A stretch of 8,127 nt of DNA from Terriglobales bacterium (lineage in GTDB: Bacteria > Acidobacteriota > Terriglobia > Terriglobales > Gp1-AA117): the NCBI GenBank assembly GCA_030150795.1, contig JASLFF010000039.1, positions 1-8,127 on the forward strand, read 5' to 3'. Position numbers and translations under genes: made by a program. Each line of letters begins with the position of its first letter. The stretch's first letter is position 1. Below, in pieces: positions 1 to 6,061 of this stretch. A model generated the notes under the pieces. It was not told where the DNA came from, made no database searches, and saw nothing but the letters and a program-made list of their open reading frames with translations.

Positions 1-953
1 CACCAGATGTGGTCTCCCTTTCGATTCTCACCGCCATATTGCCAGTTCATTTCCCGCCCGGAGATTTGCTGGCACATGGGTATAGCCTCCAGCATGGAGC
101 AGTTGGAAAATCTGCTGCCGCCGATATTGTAGACCTCTCCCGATCTGGGTGATTGGAAGAACCTATCGAACGCCCGCACCAGGTCAGCGCTATGGAGATT
201 ATCGCGGACCTGTTTGCCTTTGTAACCAAAAACGGTGTAGCGGGCCCCGGTGACATTGCATTTCATCAGGTAGGCGAGAAAGCCGTGAAGCTGCGCGCCT
301 GAATGGTTCGGGCCGGTGAGACATCCGGCGCGAAAACACGCAGTCTTCAGGCCAAAATATCTGCCGTATTCCTGTACCATCACATCGGCAGCGACCTTGG
401 AAGCTCCAAAAATGCTATGCAGTGAATGATCAATCGACTGTTCTTCTGTGATTCCGTGTTCCGCAAATTTGTGGGTCTTATCCAATTCCCAGCGCGACGC
501 ATGCTCAACCAATGGAAGTTGATTGGGTGAATCGCCATAAACTTTATTCGTCGAAGTAAAAATGAACGGCGCGTCCGGACAGAATTGCCGGGTGGCTTCC
601 AGCAGGTTCAGCGTGCCGGTGGCATTCACTGAAAAATCGGTCAGGGGCTCGCGGGCCGCCCAATCATGGGAAGGCTGTGCAGCCGTATGGATCACCAGGG
701 AAATTTCTTTTCCAAATCGCTTGAACAGGTCGAGAATGGCCGCGTAGTCGCGAATATCAATGTTGAAGTGCTTGTAATCAGGAATTGTTGCTTCAAGATG
801 CTTGCGCATCCATTCCGTTGAGGCTTCCGGACCAAAAAAATATTTTCGCATGTCATTGTCAATGCCCACGACATGCATGCCTTTAGCCGCAAAATAGCGG
901 ACCGCTTCCGAGCCAATCAGCCCTGCCGATCCCGTGATAACGGCGACGCTCAT
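1..953 (-). CDS. NAD-dependent sugar-nucleotide epimerase, CDP-paratose 2-epimerase-like SDR (partial, C-terminus off window)
   Basis: Extended short-chain dehydrogenase/reductase expected to epimerise a nucleotide sugar with bound NAD in the cytoplasm. I translated 317 codons from the ATG at 951-953 to the left edge with no stop. Visible are the Rossmann loop GSAGLIG (residues 8-14), the acidic residue after beta-2 (GIDND, 30-34), [10 protein letters not shown] (89-98), [10 protein letters not shown] (132-141), FGASKVAAD (182-190), [14 protein letters not shown] (246-259) and YNIGG (275-279). [14 protein letters not shown] and NIGG match what I recall of the CDP-tyvelose/paratose 2-epimerase (Tyv/RfbE) group. 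The usual catalytic YxxxK Tyr is Phe182, with Lys186 kept; from memory, close homologues share this Phe. The start is supported by GAGG five bases upstream and an ATGA overlap with the preceding reading frame. Roughly 20-40 C-terminal residues are missing by comparison with the family. The family is clear; the actual substrate is not. Confidence 0.88.
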   Translation of the reverse strand, partial: MSVAVITGSAGLIGSEAVRYFAAKGMHVVGIDNDMRKYFFGPEASTEWMRKHLEATIPDYKHFNIDIRDYAAILDLFKRFGKEISLVIHTAAQPSHDWAAREPLTDFSVNATGTLNLLEATRQFCPDAPFIFTSTNKVYGDSPNQLPLVEHASRWELDKTHKFAEHGITEEQSIDHSLHSIFGASKVAADVMVQEYGRYFGLKTACFRAGCLTGPNHSGAQLHGFLAYLMKCNVTGARYTVFGYKGKQVRDNLHSADLVRAFDRFFQSPRSGEVYNIGGSRFSNCSMLEAIPMCQQISGREMNWQYGGENRKGDHIW

Positions 954-1195
954 GCAAGCCTCATCGGATTGGCCGGCGCAGCCTGATTTGCCGCAAAATA
1001 TGCGGCCACTTTCTGTATCGGTTTGTCAGCACGGTAAAAGCTTGCCTGGACCATTTGTCTGAGATAGTTGGACCGGATACCTGAGTTAATGTTGTTGGAG
1101 ACGATGCTGGGTTTGAGAATAGCATAGAGATAGAGGGGGTCGGCAACCTTGATTCAGCAGTTGCCACGCCTCAGTGGTCCTTGAACCAAAATCAT
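950..1195 (-). pseudogene. Broken or frameshifted short gene between GT4 and epimerase
   Basis: The 236 bases between the GT4 stop and the epimerase start are not ordinary spacer. One frame begins with an ATG overlapping the GT4 stop (ATGA, 1192-1195) and ends with a TGA overlapping the epimerase ATG (ATGA, 950-953), but it is interrupted by an in-frame TGA at codon 14 (1154-1156). After that stop the same frame gives 67 residues with coding-like codon use, beginning IKVADPLYLYAILKPSIVSN and ending [11 protein letters not shown] second frame from the ATG at 1233-1235 reads MKKRGKRLGTLILNDFGS then TTEAWQLLNQG and would join this segment through a single +1 shift near 1140-1153. It may be a decayed gene, an assembly or sequencing indel, or a recoded gene. 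I recognise no family. The 950-1195 limits are those of the doubly overlapping frame. Confidence 0.42.
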
Positions 1196-2376
1196 TCAGA
1201 ATGAGTGTGCCCAGCCGTTTCCCGCGCTTTTTCATATATCGCCAGCAACATTCTGGCATTGGCTGCTCCGGTGTAGTGGTTCTCGAACGCCAGCCTGGCC
1301 TTGGAGCGCATAGCGCGAACCTGATCGAGGTTTTGTGAGCACCACTCCGCGCGCTCGCGCAGCTCAGAGACATTGCCCGGCGTGAAATGGAATCCGGTCA
1401 CGCCCTGTATCACCATCGAGGCGGGCGGACCAATGTTAGTGGCGAGAACCGGCGTCCCCACAGCGAATGCTTCCATGATGGTGCGGCCCATGGTTTCATA
1501 CCATTCGGAGGGAAAGACCAAAAATTCCGCACTCCGCATCAGATTGAGCACGTCCGGCAACGGCTTTGCGCCAAGGTATTCAATGCTTTTGCATTCGCGC
1601 ATGACTGCAATTACAAGCTCCGCCAACGGGCCTTCACCCACAATCTTCAGGGGAATCGCTTCATGGGCTGCTTTCCACGCATTCAGCATGGTCGTAATTC
1701 CCTTTTCCTGGCTTAGTCTGCCCACATAGAGCGCGTAGCGGCCTCCTCCATTGCCCGGCGGCGGACTTGGATGAATGAAGTTTGGTTTCACTACGACTTT
1801 ATTCGCGGGCAAGCCGCCTGCAATGTAGATGTCTCGCGCGAATTCCGAGACCGCAATGTACCTGGAAACACGCTTACGCCACGTGCCAGCCAGCTTGTGG
1901 GCCCCCACCATACCGGCGATAACAGCACTGGCAGCCCGGCTATTTCGATAACAGGCATGCACTACCCCATGCCAAGGCAGAAAGCGCCCCAGGCACTCCT
2001 GGCACAAATGCTGGTCGCGAAAGAAAAGCGAGTTCACGCACATCAGCCGATAGTTGTGCAGAGTCTGCACAACGGGAACCCGGTTGCGGGACGCCGCGTA
2101 ATAGACCGACGGAGACCACAGCGGAAAAAAATTCTGTACGTGCAGAATGTCGAAAAGGCGGAACCTCAACAATTCATCGATGCGGCGATACGATTCTCGC
2201 GACCAAACTGTGCGTACGGCCGTGCGCGTCCTGCCAAGCTGCTCTATGCGGCGATTGTCTTCTTCCAGAAGTTCTACTTCATGGCCATGGTCCCGAAGAA
2301 GGGCGGCTTCAGCAATGCTGCACTGGTCCTCCCCGCCAGGGACCAGATATCTGTTGTGCAGCATCAAGATCCTCAT
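1192..2376 (-). CDS. Glycosyltransferase family 4 (GT-B fold)
   Basis: A 394-residue retaining glycosyltransferase expected to move a sugar from an NDP-sugar donor to a growing lipid-linked glycan on the cytoplasmic face of the inner membrane. The N-terminal acceptor domain starts MRILMLHNRYLVPGGED (GGED at 14-17) and has HVQNFFPLWSP (79-89) and LHNYRLMC (106-113). The donor domain has YVGRLSQEKG (217-226), IVGEGPL (245-251) and the EX7E motif with E294 and E302, followed by AFAVGTPVLATNIGPP, all standard for GT4. A Cys set (C113, C125, C128, C142) sits in the acceptor domain and resembles a GT4 subgroup I recall from Acidobacteriota and Actinobacteria. The ATG at 2374-2376 follows a modest AGGA. 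The gene begins about 80 bases downstream of a promoter candidate and its stop overlaps the next frame by ATGA. Sugar specificity cannot be read from the sequence. Confidence 0.93.
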   Translation of the reverse strand: MRILMLHNRYLVPGGEDQCSIAEAALLRDHGHEVELLEEDNRRIEQLGRTRTAVRTVWSRESYRRIDELLRFRLFDILHVQNFFPLWSPSVYYAASRNRVPVVQTLHNYRLMCVNSLFFRDQHLCQECLGRFLPWHGVVHACYRNSRAASAVIAGMVGAHKLAGTWRKRVSRYIAVSEFARDIYIAGGLPANKVVVKPNFIHPSPPPGNGGGRYALYVGRLSQEKGITTMLNAWKAAHEAIPLKIVGEGPLAELVIAVMRECKSIEYLGAKPLPDVLNLMRSAEFLVFPSEWYETMGRTIMEAFAVGTPVLATNIGPPASMVIQGVTGFHFTPGNVSELRERAEWCSQNLDQVRAMRSKARLAFENHYTGAANARMLLAIYEKARETAGHTHSE

Positions 2377-2464
2377 TGCATCCTGAGCCTGATTTCAGAT
2401 TGCTGCAGAAGAAAATTGGCTGACTTTGGTTCGTCAGCAAGAGAAAGCTGTGCCATCGGGGCAG

Positions 2465-2493
2465 AGTATAGCACGCAGATGAATCGCGCTAAA
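2465..2493 (-). promoter_or_regulatory. Candidate sigma-70 promoter with extended -10 for the GT4-epimerase unit
   Basis: On the minus strand there is TATACT (2465-2470, five of six matches to TATAAT) preceded by TGC, giving an extended -10 element (TGn). Seventeen bases upstream is TTTAGC (2488-2493), a weak -35 with three of six matches. Transcription would begin near 2458, leaving a leader of about 80 bases before the GT4 ATG at 2376. The site lies just downstream of the inverted repeat that follows the secreted protein gene, as expected for a new transcription unit. The match is by eye only. Confidence 0.42.
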
Positions 2494-2496
2494 TCG

Positions 2497-2533
2497 AATG
2501 CCCGGCGCTCGCAATCAGCGAAGGCCGGGCATT
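2497..2533 (-). terminator. 10-bp perfect inverted repeat, candidate terminator or boundary hairpin
   Basis: AATGCCCGGC (2497-2506) and GCCGGGCATT (2524-2533) are perfect reverse complements separated by 17 bases that can pair further (GCT with AGC inside the loop). It begins 26 bases past the TAA of the secreted protein gene, the right place for a minus-strand terminator. No U-tract follows on the minus strand (the flank reads CGATTTAG), so it is weak as an intrinsic terminator. It could instead be a 3'-end stabilising hairpin or a REP-like element. Confidence 0.45.
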
Positions 2534-2559
2534 ATCCCAAAAGTTCTGTTGCGTGCCGC

Positions 2560-4758
2560 TTACGGCGCAAAATATCCAGACATATCCAGAATTAAGTCTA
2601 CCGGGTGCGATCCAAAAGCGCTGATTGAGCCGTTTGTTGTGGGCACAATCGCCATGTTCGAAGTAATGGCGCCATCAATTGCGTTCAACGTGGAAACAAG
2701 CGGTCGCGTTGTACCCTGCGGCCACAGGGAAAGGAAGCCAAACGGAGCCGGCGGAACCACAGTGGCGTTCAACACAAAGGATTGAGCGCTGGTGGGAGCG
2801 CCACAGCCGCTAAGCGCCACGCTTACATCAAATGCAGTGGCCGTTGGCGGGCGGACAGGCGACGTTCTGGTATCCAACACGCGGCAAGGCGTAAGAGGAT
2901 AAAGTGACAGGCCACCCGCCGCAGGCGGAGCGAAATAGCCGTTTACGTCGATCACTACATCAGAAGGGTTGGAAACAAACACGGAAATGTCGCCATTCGT
3001 GCCGGCCGGCACGATGGCTGAATTCGCGGTGACACCGCCAAGATTTGCGTTCAGCGTTGAGACCAAGGGTTGAGTCTGTCCTGCCGGCCAGGTAGTCAAA
3101 AAGCCGAGCGGCCCCTGAGGAACTGCCGTGAAATTCATGGAATAGGCTTGCGCGGTTGCAGGCAAATTACAGGGAGCTGTCTGAACCGGGAACGTCCGTG
3201 AACTGTTGGCCGGTAGAGAAGGGCCGCCAAGGGGGCCAGCCGCCAACCGAGTATCTACAACGCGGCACGGCGTTACGGGGAAGAAGGCCAAAGCCGTGGG
3301 GCTGCTGTTCGGCACAAAATATCCGTTGATATCGAGAACCAGATCTGTGTCATTGGTGGAGAAGAAACACAAACCGCCATTGGTTCCGGCAGGCACAATG
3401 GCAGCGGCGGCTTTCACACGTCCATCTGTGGCATTCAGTGTTGAGGCCAGCGGGAGGGTCTGTCCGCAGGGAAATGCAGTGAGGAACCCAAGAAAACCGT
3501 GCGGAACAACCGTCGCGTTCACTGAGTAAGCCTGCGCCGTGGCAGGAATGTTGCAAGCACTGTTGGGAATATCGAATTCGCGTGTGGCATTACCGGCAAG
3601 AAAAGGTCCGCCAAATGCTCCGGCAGGATTGCGTGTATCGGCAACGCGGCAAGGAGTGACTGGTACAAAAGTCAGGCCGGAGGGCGGTTGAGCGTTAAAG
3701 CCCATGGCACAGAAACCGCCGCCGGAATTGAGCCAGTTTGATTGAATCAGGAACTGTCTCCCGCTGAGGACCACATTGGCATGCGCACCGTTTAACGAGG
3801 TAAAGGTAGGGCCAAAAGTAGTGGCGGCACTGGAGGTGTTACATAGGTCCCCTACCTCCCCGCTGCCATCGATATGAAACCAGGCATTGAGTTCAGGGTC
3901 GGTGACTGTCTCATTCAGCTCATGTGCCATAACACTGGCCATGGCGTCTGCGCCTTCGTTGCCATTGGGGCTAAGAGCCTGTGCGGAACATCCCGATTGA
4001 CCAGGTCTCGCTGGGCATTGGGTAGCTGGATCCCCGACAAAGGCTACTTTTATGTCGGTGGAAGTGACGCCGTTAGTAAGCGTGGCGAAAGTGTGAAAAC
4101 CGCAAAATGTCTTGCAGAAACCGTCGGTTGTTCCTGAGGTTTCAGTCACGTCAGGCGATGTCAATATAAAATAAATTCCATTGGGATCCACGGGAAGGCT
4201 GCCATTATTGAACGGCGCAAGCAGGACATTCGGCAAGTTCGTGTTATTTAGAGCGGTGCCTTGTGAGTAGTTGTCAAAAATCTCGCCAGCCAAAGTGACG
4301 GTGTTGGCTATATTGCCGGTGGTATCCCCGTAGGTTGTATTGGTATTGAAGTACTGCGAGCCTCCAAAACCATTAATGAGGTCTGGGAGTATCGAAAGGG
4401 CGCTATTGCCGGAAAAATTGCCATACCAGATGAGGTAAACGTTGTGCGGTCCCTGCATAACAGATCCGCCATGGTACTCAATACCATTGCCCGTAACTAC
4501 CGCTTCCCCGATCGGACCTAATGGGAGACTGTTGGAACCTGATTGGAAGTTGGCAGGATCAAACGGTTTAGTGATGCCCATGACCTGAGCCCGTGCAACG
4601 CCGACAAACAGGCTAAGGCAAAACAATGCGATGAAAAACACTCGTTTGGATATTTCCGGGATAGTTGCTGCTCGTCTTCCTGGATCGGAACACGGGACGG
4701 TTGGCAGTTTCCCTGGGCACTTCTCTACTAAATCCTGGGCGCTAGTCATATTAGTCAT
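2560..4758 (-). CDS. Secreted EXORDIUM-like (phosphate-induced protein 1) protein with three C-terminal PCRVxDTR/NGYF repeats
   Basis: A predicted exported protein of 732 residues. The frame is open 12 codons further upstream to a GTG at 4794, but AAGGTGAT at 4765-4772 lies correctly before the ATG at 4756-4758, so I chose that start. Residues 39-57 form the hydrophobic core of a signal peptide ending ARA|Q, after an unusually long 38-residue N-region containing two Cys. Residues about 85-350 resemble the EXORDIUM/phosphate-induced protein 1 family (Pfam Phi_1): YHGG (95-98), YLIWYGNFSG (108-117), GGSQYFN then TTYGD, GIYFILTSPDV, SPNGNEGADAMASVMAHELNETVTDPE (263-289; key residues H279, E280, E283) and GRQFLIQSNW (333-342). 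Three repeats of about 120 residues follow, at 362-483, 490-611 and 617-732, with no anchor or sorting signal visible. The plant family is linked to cell-wall growth; the bacterial function is unknown. HExxE suggests a metal site, but peptidase activity is only inference. Confidence 0.85.
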   Translation of the reverse strand: MTNMTSAQDLVEKCPGKLPTVPCSDPGRRAATIPEISKRVFFIALFCLSLFVGVARAQVMGITKPFDPANFQSGSNSLPLGPIGEAVVTGNGIEYHGGSVMQGPHNVYLIWYGNFSGNSALSILPDLINGFGGSQYFNTNTTYGDTTGNIANTVTLAGEIFDNYSQGTALNNTNLPNVLLAPFNNGSLPVDPNGIYFILTSPDVTETSGTTDGFCKTFCGFHTFATLTNGVTSTDIKVAFVGDPATQCPARPGQSGCSAQALSPNGNEGADAMASVMAHELNETVTDPELNAWFHIDGSGEVGDLCNTSSAATTFGPTFTSLNGAHANVVLSGRQFLIQSNWLNSGGGFCAMGFNAQPPSGLTFVPVTPCRVADTRNPAGAFGGPFLAGNATREFDIPNSACNIPATAQAYSVNATVVPHGFLGFLTAFPCGQTLPLASTLNATDGRVKAAAAIVPAGTNGGLCFFSTNDTDLVLDINGYFVPNSSPTALAFFPVTPCRVVDTRLAAGPLGGPSLPANSSRTFPVQTAPCNLPATAQAYSMNFTAVPQGPLGFLTTWPAGQTQPLVSTLNANLGGVTANSAIVPAGTNGDISVFVSNPSDVVIDVNGYFAPPAAGGLSLYPLTPCRVLDTRTSPVRPPTATAFDVSVALSGCGAPTSAQSFVLNATVVPPAPFGFLSLWPQGTTRPLVSTLNAIDGAITSNMAIVPTTNGSISAFGSHPVDLILDMSGYFAP
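2563..2910 (-). repeat. Protein repeat 3 of the PCRVxDTR/NGYF array
   Basis: Encodes residues 617-732: LTPCRVLDTR, a Cys-containing strand (SGCGAPTSAQ), VLNATVVPP, GFLSLWPQG, PLVSTLNA, MAIVPTTNG and DMSGYFAP at the extreme C-terminus. The protein stops directly after the module, so the array is not followed by a sorting domain. Only the first Cys pair (C625, C652) is present. Confidence 0.8.
2926..3291 (-). repeat. Protein repeat 2 of the PCRVxDTR/NGYF array
   Basis: Encodes residues 490-611: PVTPCRVVDTR, GGPSLPANSSRTF, CNLPATAQAYSMNFTAVPQG, GFLTTWPAGQ, PLVSTLNA, AIVPAGTNG and DVNGYFAP. It keeps the first Cys pair (C498, C530) and lacks the second pair of repeat 1. DNA identity to repeat 1 looks well below that of a recent duplication. 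Confidence 0.8.
3310..3675 (-). repeat. Protein repeat 1 of the PCRVxDTR/NGYF array
   Basis: Encodes residues 362-483: PVTPCRVADTR, GGPFLAGNATREF, CNIPATAQAYSVNATVVPHG, GFLTAFPCGQ, PLASTLNA, AIVPAGTNG, LCFF and DINGYFVP. It has four Cys (C370, C402, C431, C464). Similar PxRxxDTR...VNGYF modules occur in many extracellular proteins of Actinobacteria and Acidobacteriota, from general knowledge; I know of no defined function. Confidence 0.82.
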
Positions 4759-4764
4759 CAAAAT

Positions 4765-4772
4765 ATCACCTT
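4765..4772 (-). promoter_or_regulatory. Ribosome binding site that sets the start of the secreted protein gene
   Basis: The minus strand reads AAGGTGAT here, a near-perfect Shine-Dalgarno with about 6-7 bases to the ATG at 4756-4758. The upstream in-frame GTG at 4792-4794 has no such site, so the shorter 732-residue product is preferred. Confidence 0.75.
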
Positions 4773-4794
4773 GTTTCAAAAACCAGAGTAGCAC

Positions 4795-5001
4795 GATAAC
4801 CCTAGAAAATCCCGCTGTTCAACCCTAAGCAAGAACAATTTTTTTTGACCGACGATGATACGTTTAGCTTGGCTAAGTCACACATTGTGCGGGCTTTTCT
4901 GTACACAATCACCCCAGCTAATACACGCCGGGAAAGATGCGATTTTCGCTGGGGGACTAAGAAGACTAATGTGACATTCGCCGCAGCAAAAACAAAATCA
5001 A
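4795..5001 (-). promoter_or_regulatory. Intergenic leader and promoter region of the secreted protein gene, with small inverted repeats
   Basis: No credible gene lies here. The minus strand offers two weak promoter candidates: TTGAAC at 4815-4820 with TATCGT about 18 bases downstream, or GTGACT with TATCAT about 15 bases downstream near 4855-4880. Inverted repeats are CCCCAGC (4912-4918) with GCTGGGG (4948-4954), GCGA/TCGC (4939-4942, 4946-4949), TTAGC/GCTAA (4864-4868, 4872-4876) and CACATTGTG (4881-4889). The last two could be operator half-sites. I match no known riboswitch. Confidence 0.3.
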
Positions 5002-5020
5002 ATCTTTGTAAAGCAAAGAT
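4987..5020 (-). terminator. AU-rich rho-independent terminator candidate after the minus-strand GT2
   Basis: Starting inside the GT2 stop codon, the minus strand reads ATCTTTG (5014-5020), a 5-base loop, then CAAAGAT (5002-5008), followed by the T-rich run TTGATTTTGTTTTTG. The stem is perfect but only 7 bp and A/T rich, so termination may be partial. A 10-bp palindrome CAAAGCTTTG (5021-5030) abuts it at the end of the coding sequence. Confidence 0.5.
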
Positions 5021-5940
5021 CAAAGCTTTGTTTCTTCTTCGGGAAGCCTAAGGAAGCAGCCAGCCCAGAACCCTTTGTATAAGGACAAGACTTTTTGCCA
5101 ATCCAAGCGAGAGGAGAACACCAAGGTCCGGTAAACCATCCAGGCGGCAAAAAATGGCATTTTGAAAGGCCAGAGCTTGAGAGGAACGTGCTTTCGAGCA
5201 AAAATCATGTTGGCACGTGCCAGATAGAACTCAATGAAACCATTGCCCTGGTTTTTGTTCGTAACGTAATGTTCCTTGTGCCAGACGACCGCCGAAGGGA
5301 CATACATATCTTTGTATCCGGCTTTCAGGACACGAAGCGACCATTCAATGTCTTCATAAAAATGGAAGTAAACTTCTTCCAGTACCCCGATCTGGCGGAC
5401 CGCTTTCGCCTTGATCAGGAATGCGCAGCCGGTAAGAAATGAAACTTCGCGAATCTTGTCATAACTGCCGTCATCAAGTTGGCGCAGGCCAAACACTTTG
5501 GGAAAAAGCCTCCAACGCCTGTGTTCGCCTCCCGCGTAATTGAGCCTGTCAGGATGATCGAAGAATAATATCTTTGGACTCAGTGCGCCGACTTTCTCAT
5601 CCGACTCAGCAACACGAACCAACTGACTGAGACAATCGGGGGCCACTATGGTGTCATTGTTGAGCAAAAGAACGTAGTCAGTGCCGCGGCGTAGGGCATC
5701 GCGAATGCCGACGTTACAGCCCCCGGCGAAGCCCAGGTTTGTGGGGTTCCTGATCAACCTGATCTCAGGCACATTTTCCAGAAGTTTCACTGGTGAGCCA
5801 TCAATAGAACCGTTATCCACCAGGACCACTTCAAAATTGCGATAGTCCATTTTCCGAAGCGACAGCAGGCAATCCAACGTGACCTGATAGCTATTCCAGT
5901 TCAGGATCACAATGCTGACGCGCGGTTCACTCAATGGCAT
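5020..5940 (-). CDS. Glycosyltransferase family 2 (GT-A fold, rhamnosyltransferase-like)
   Basis: A 306-residue inverting glycosyltransferase of the GT_2_like_c/WbbL-RfbF type, probably transferring a sugar such as rhamnose in surface glycan assembly at the inner membrane. Motifs: VSIVILNWNSYQ (8-19), VVLVDNGSIDGS (38-49), NPTNLGFAGGCNVGIRDA (65-82), LLLNNDTIV (91-99; NND is the DxD-like metal/nucleotide site), TGCAFLIK (170-177) and FYEDIEWSLR (194-203; the ED pair is the likely catalytic-base region). A C-terminal basic and aromatic segment (about 249-272) may attach to the membrane. The start is uncertain: ATG at 5938-5940 gives a normal N-terminus for the family, while ATG at 5983-5985 would add 15 residues; neither has a good Shine-Dalgarno. 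The frame stays open far upstream only because it runs antisense to the divergent methyltransferase gene. Confidence 0.9.
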   Translation of the reverse strand: MPLSEPRVSIVILNWNSYQVTLDCLLSLRKMDYRNFEVVLVDNGSIDGSPVKLLENVPEIRLIRNPTNLGFAGGCNVGIRDALRRGTDYVLLLNNDTIVAPDCLSQLVRVAESDEKVGALSPKILFFDHPDRLNYAGGEHRRWRLFPKVFGLRQLDDGSYDKIREVSFLTGCAFLIKAKAVRQIGVLEEVYFHFYEDIEWSLRVLKAGYKDMYVPSAVVWHKEHYVTNKNQGNGFIEFYLARANMIFARKHVPLKLWPFKMPFFAAWMVYRTLVFSSRLDWQKVLSLYKGFWAGCFLRLPEEETKL

Positions 5941-5963
5941 TTGGATAGTTTCGCCGCAGCCCA

Positions 5964-5991
5964 ATGACCTGACGGCTTTCTCCATTGTAAT
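5964..5991 (+). promoter_or_regulatory. Candidate plus-strand promoter in the divergent spacer
   Basis: ATGACC (5964-5969, four of six to TTGACA), 16 bases, then TGTAAT (5986-5991, five of six to TATAAT) face the methyltransferase-GT2 pair. On the opposite strand a TACAAT (5984-5989) overlaps the same bases, so a minus-strand -10 for the divergent GT2 could occupy nearly the same site, though it lacks a good -35. Weak, by-eye evidence. Confidence 0.3.
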
Positions 5992-6010
5992 GTGAGAAGC
6001 TGGAGGTTGT

Positions 6011-6061
6011 ATGGAAAGCGCGATGTTACAATTGTGCTCGTCCATCCAACGAAAACGCTGA
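6011..6061 (+). CDS. Possible 16-codon leader ORF coupled to the methyltransferase
   Basis: GGAGG at 6002-6006 is the best ribosome binding site in this region and lies four bases before an ATG opening MESAMLQLCSSIQRKR. Its TGA (6059-6061) overlaps the ATG at 6061 of the methyltransferase as TGATG. The methyltransferase ATG has no Shine-Dalgarno of its own, so ribosomes could arrive by coupling from this ORF. Alternatively the GTG at 5992, in frame with the methyltransferase, is used, or the arrangement is chance. Confidence 0.28.
   Translation: MESAMLQLCSSIQRKR

Noticed and set aside
562..747. Plus-strand 61-codon ORF, and minus-strand out-of-frame ORFs at 47-256 and 692-916
   Set aside because: All lie within the epimerase coding region in other frames and show no independent support.
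1154..1156. In-frame TGA as a selenocysteine codon
   Set aside because: The 13 residues before it look non-coding and I see no clear SECIS-like hairpin directly after it; a frameshift or decay is simpler.
1771..2595. Plus-strand open frame of 274 codons
   Set aside because: It is antisense to the GT4 gene, shows no recognisable motifs, and crosses the intergenic promoter and hairpin.
4795..5001. Riboswitch such as a cyclic di-GMP (GEMM) element
   Set aside because: I could not match the conserved core bases; the hairpins present are short and unlike the known fold.
4802..5051. Short ORFs on both strands in the spacer between GT2 and the secreted protein gene (about 70 codons each)
   Set aside because: They overlap the terminator candidate and promoter region, begin at poor starts without ribosome binding sites, and resemble no known protein.
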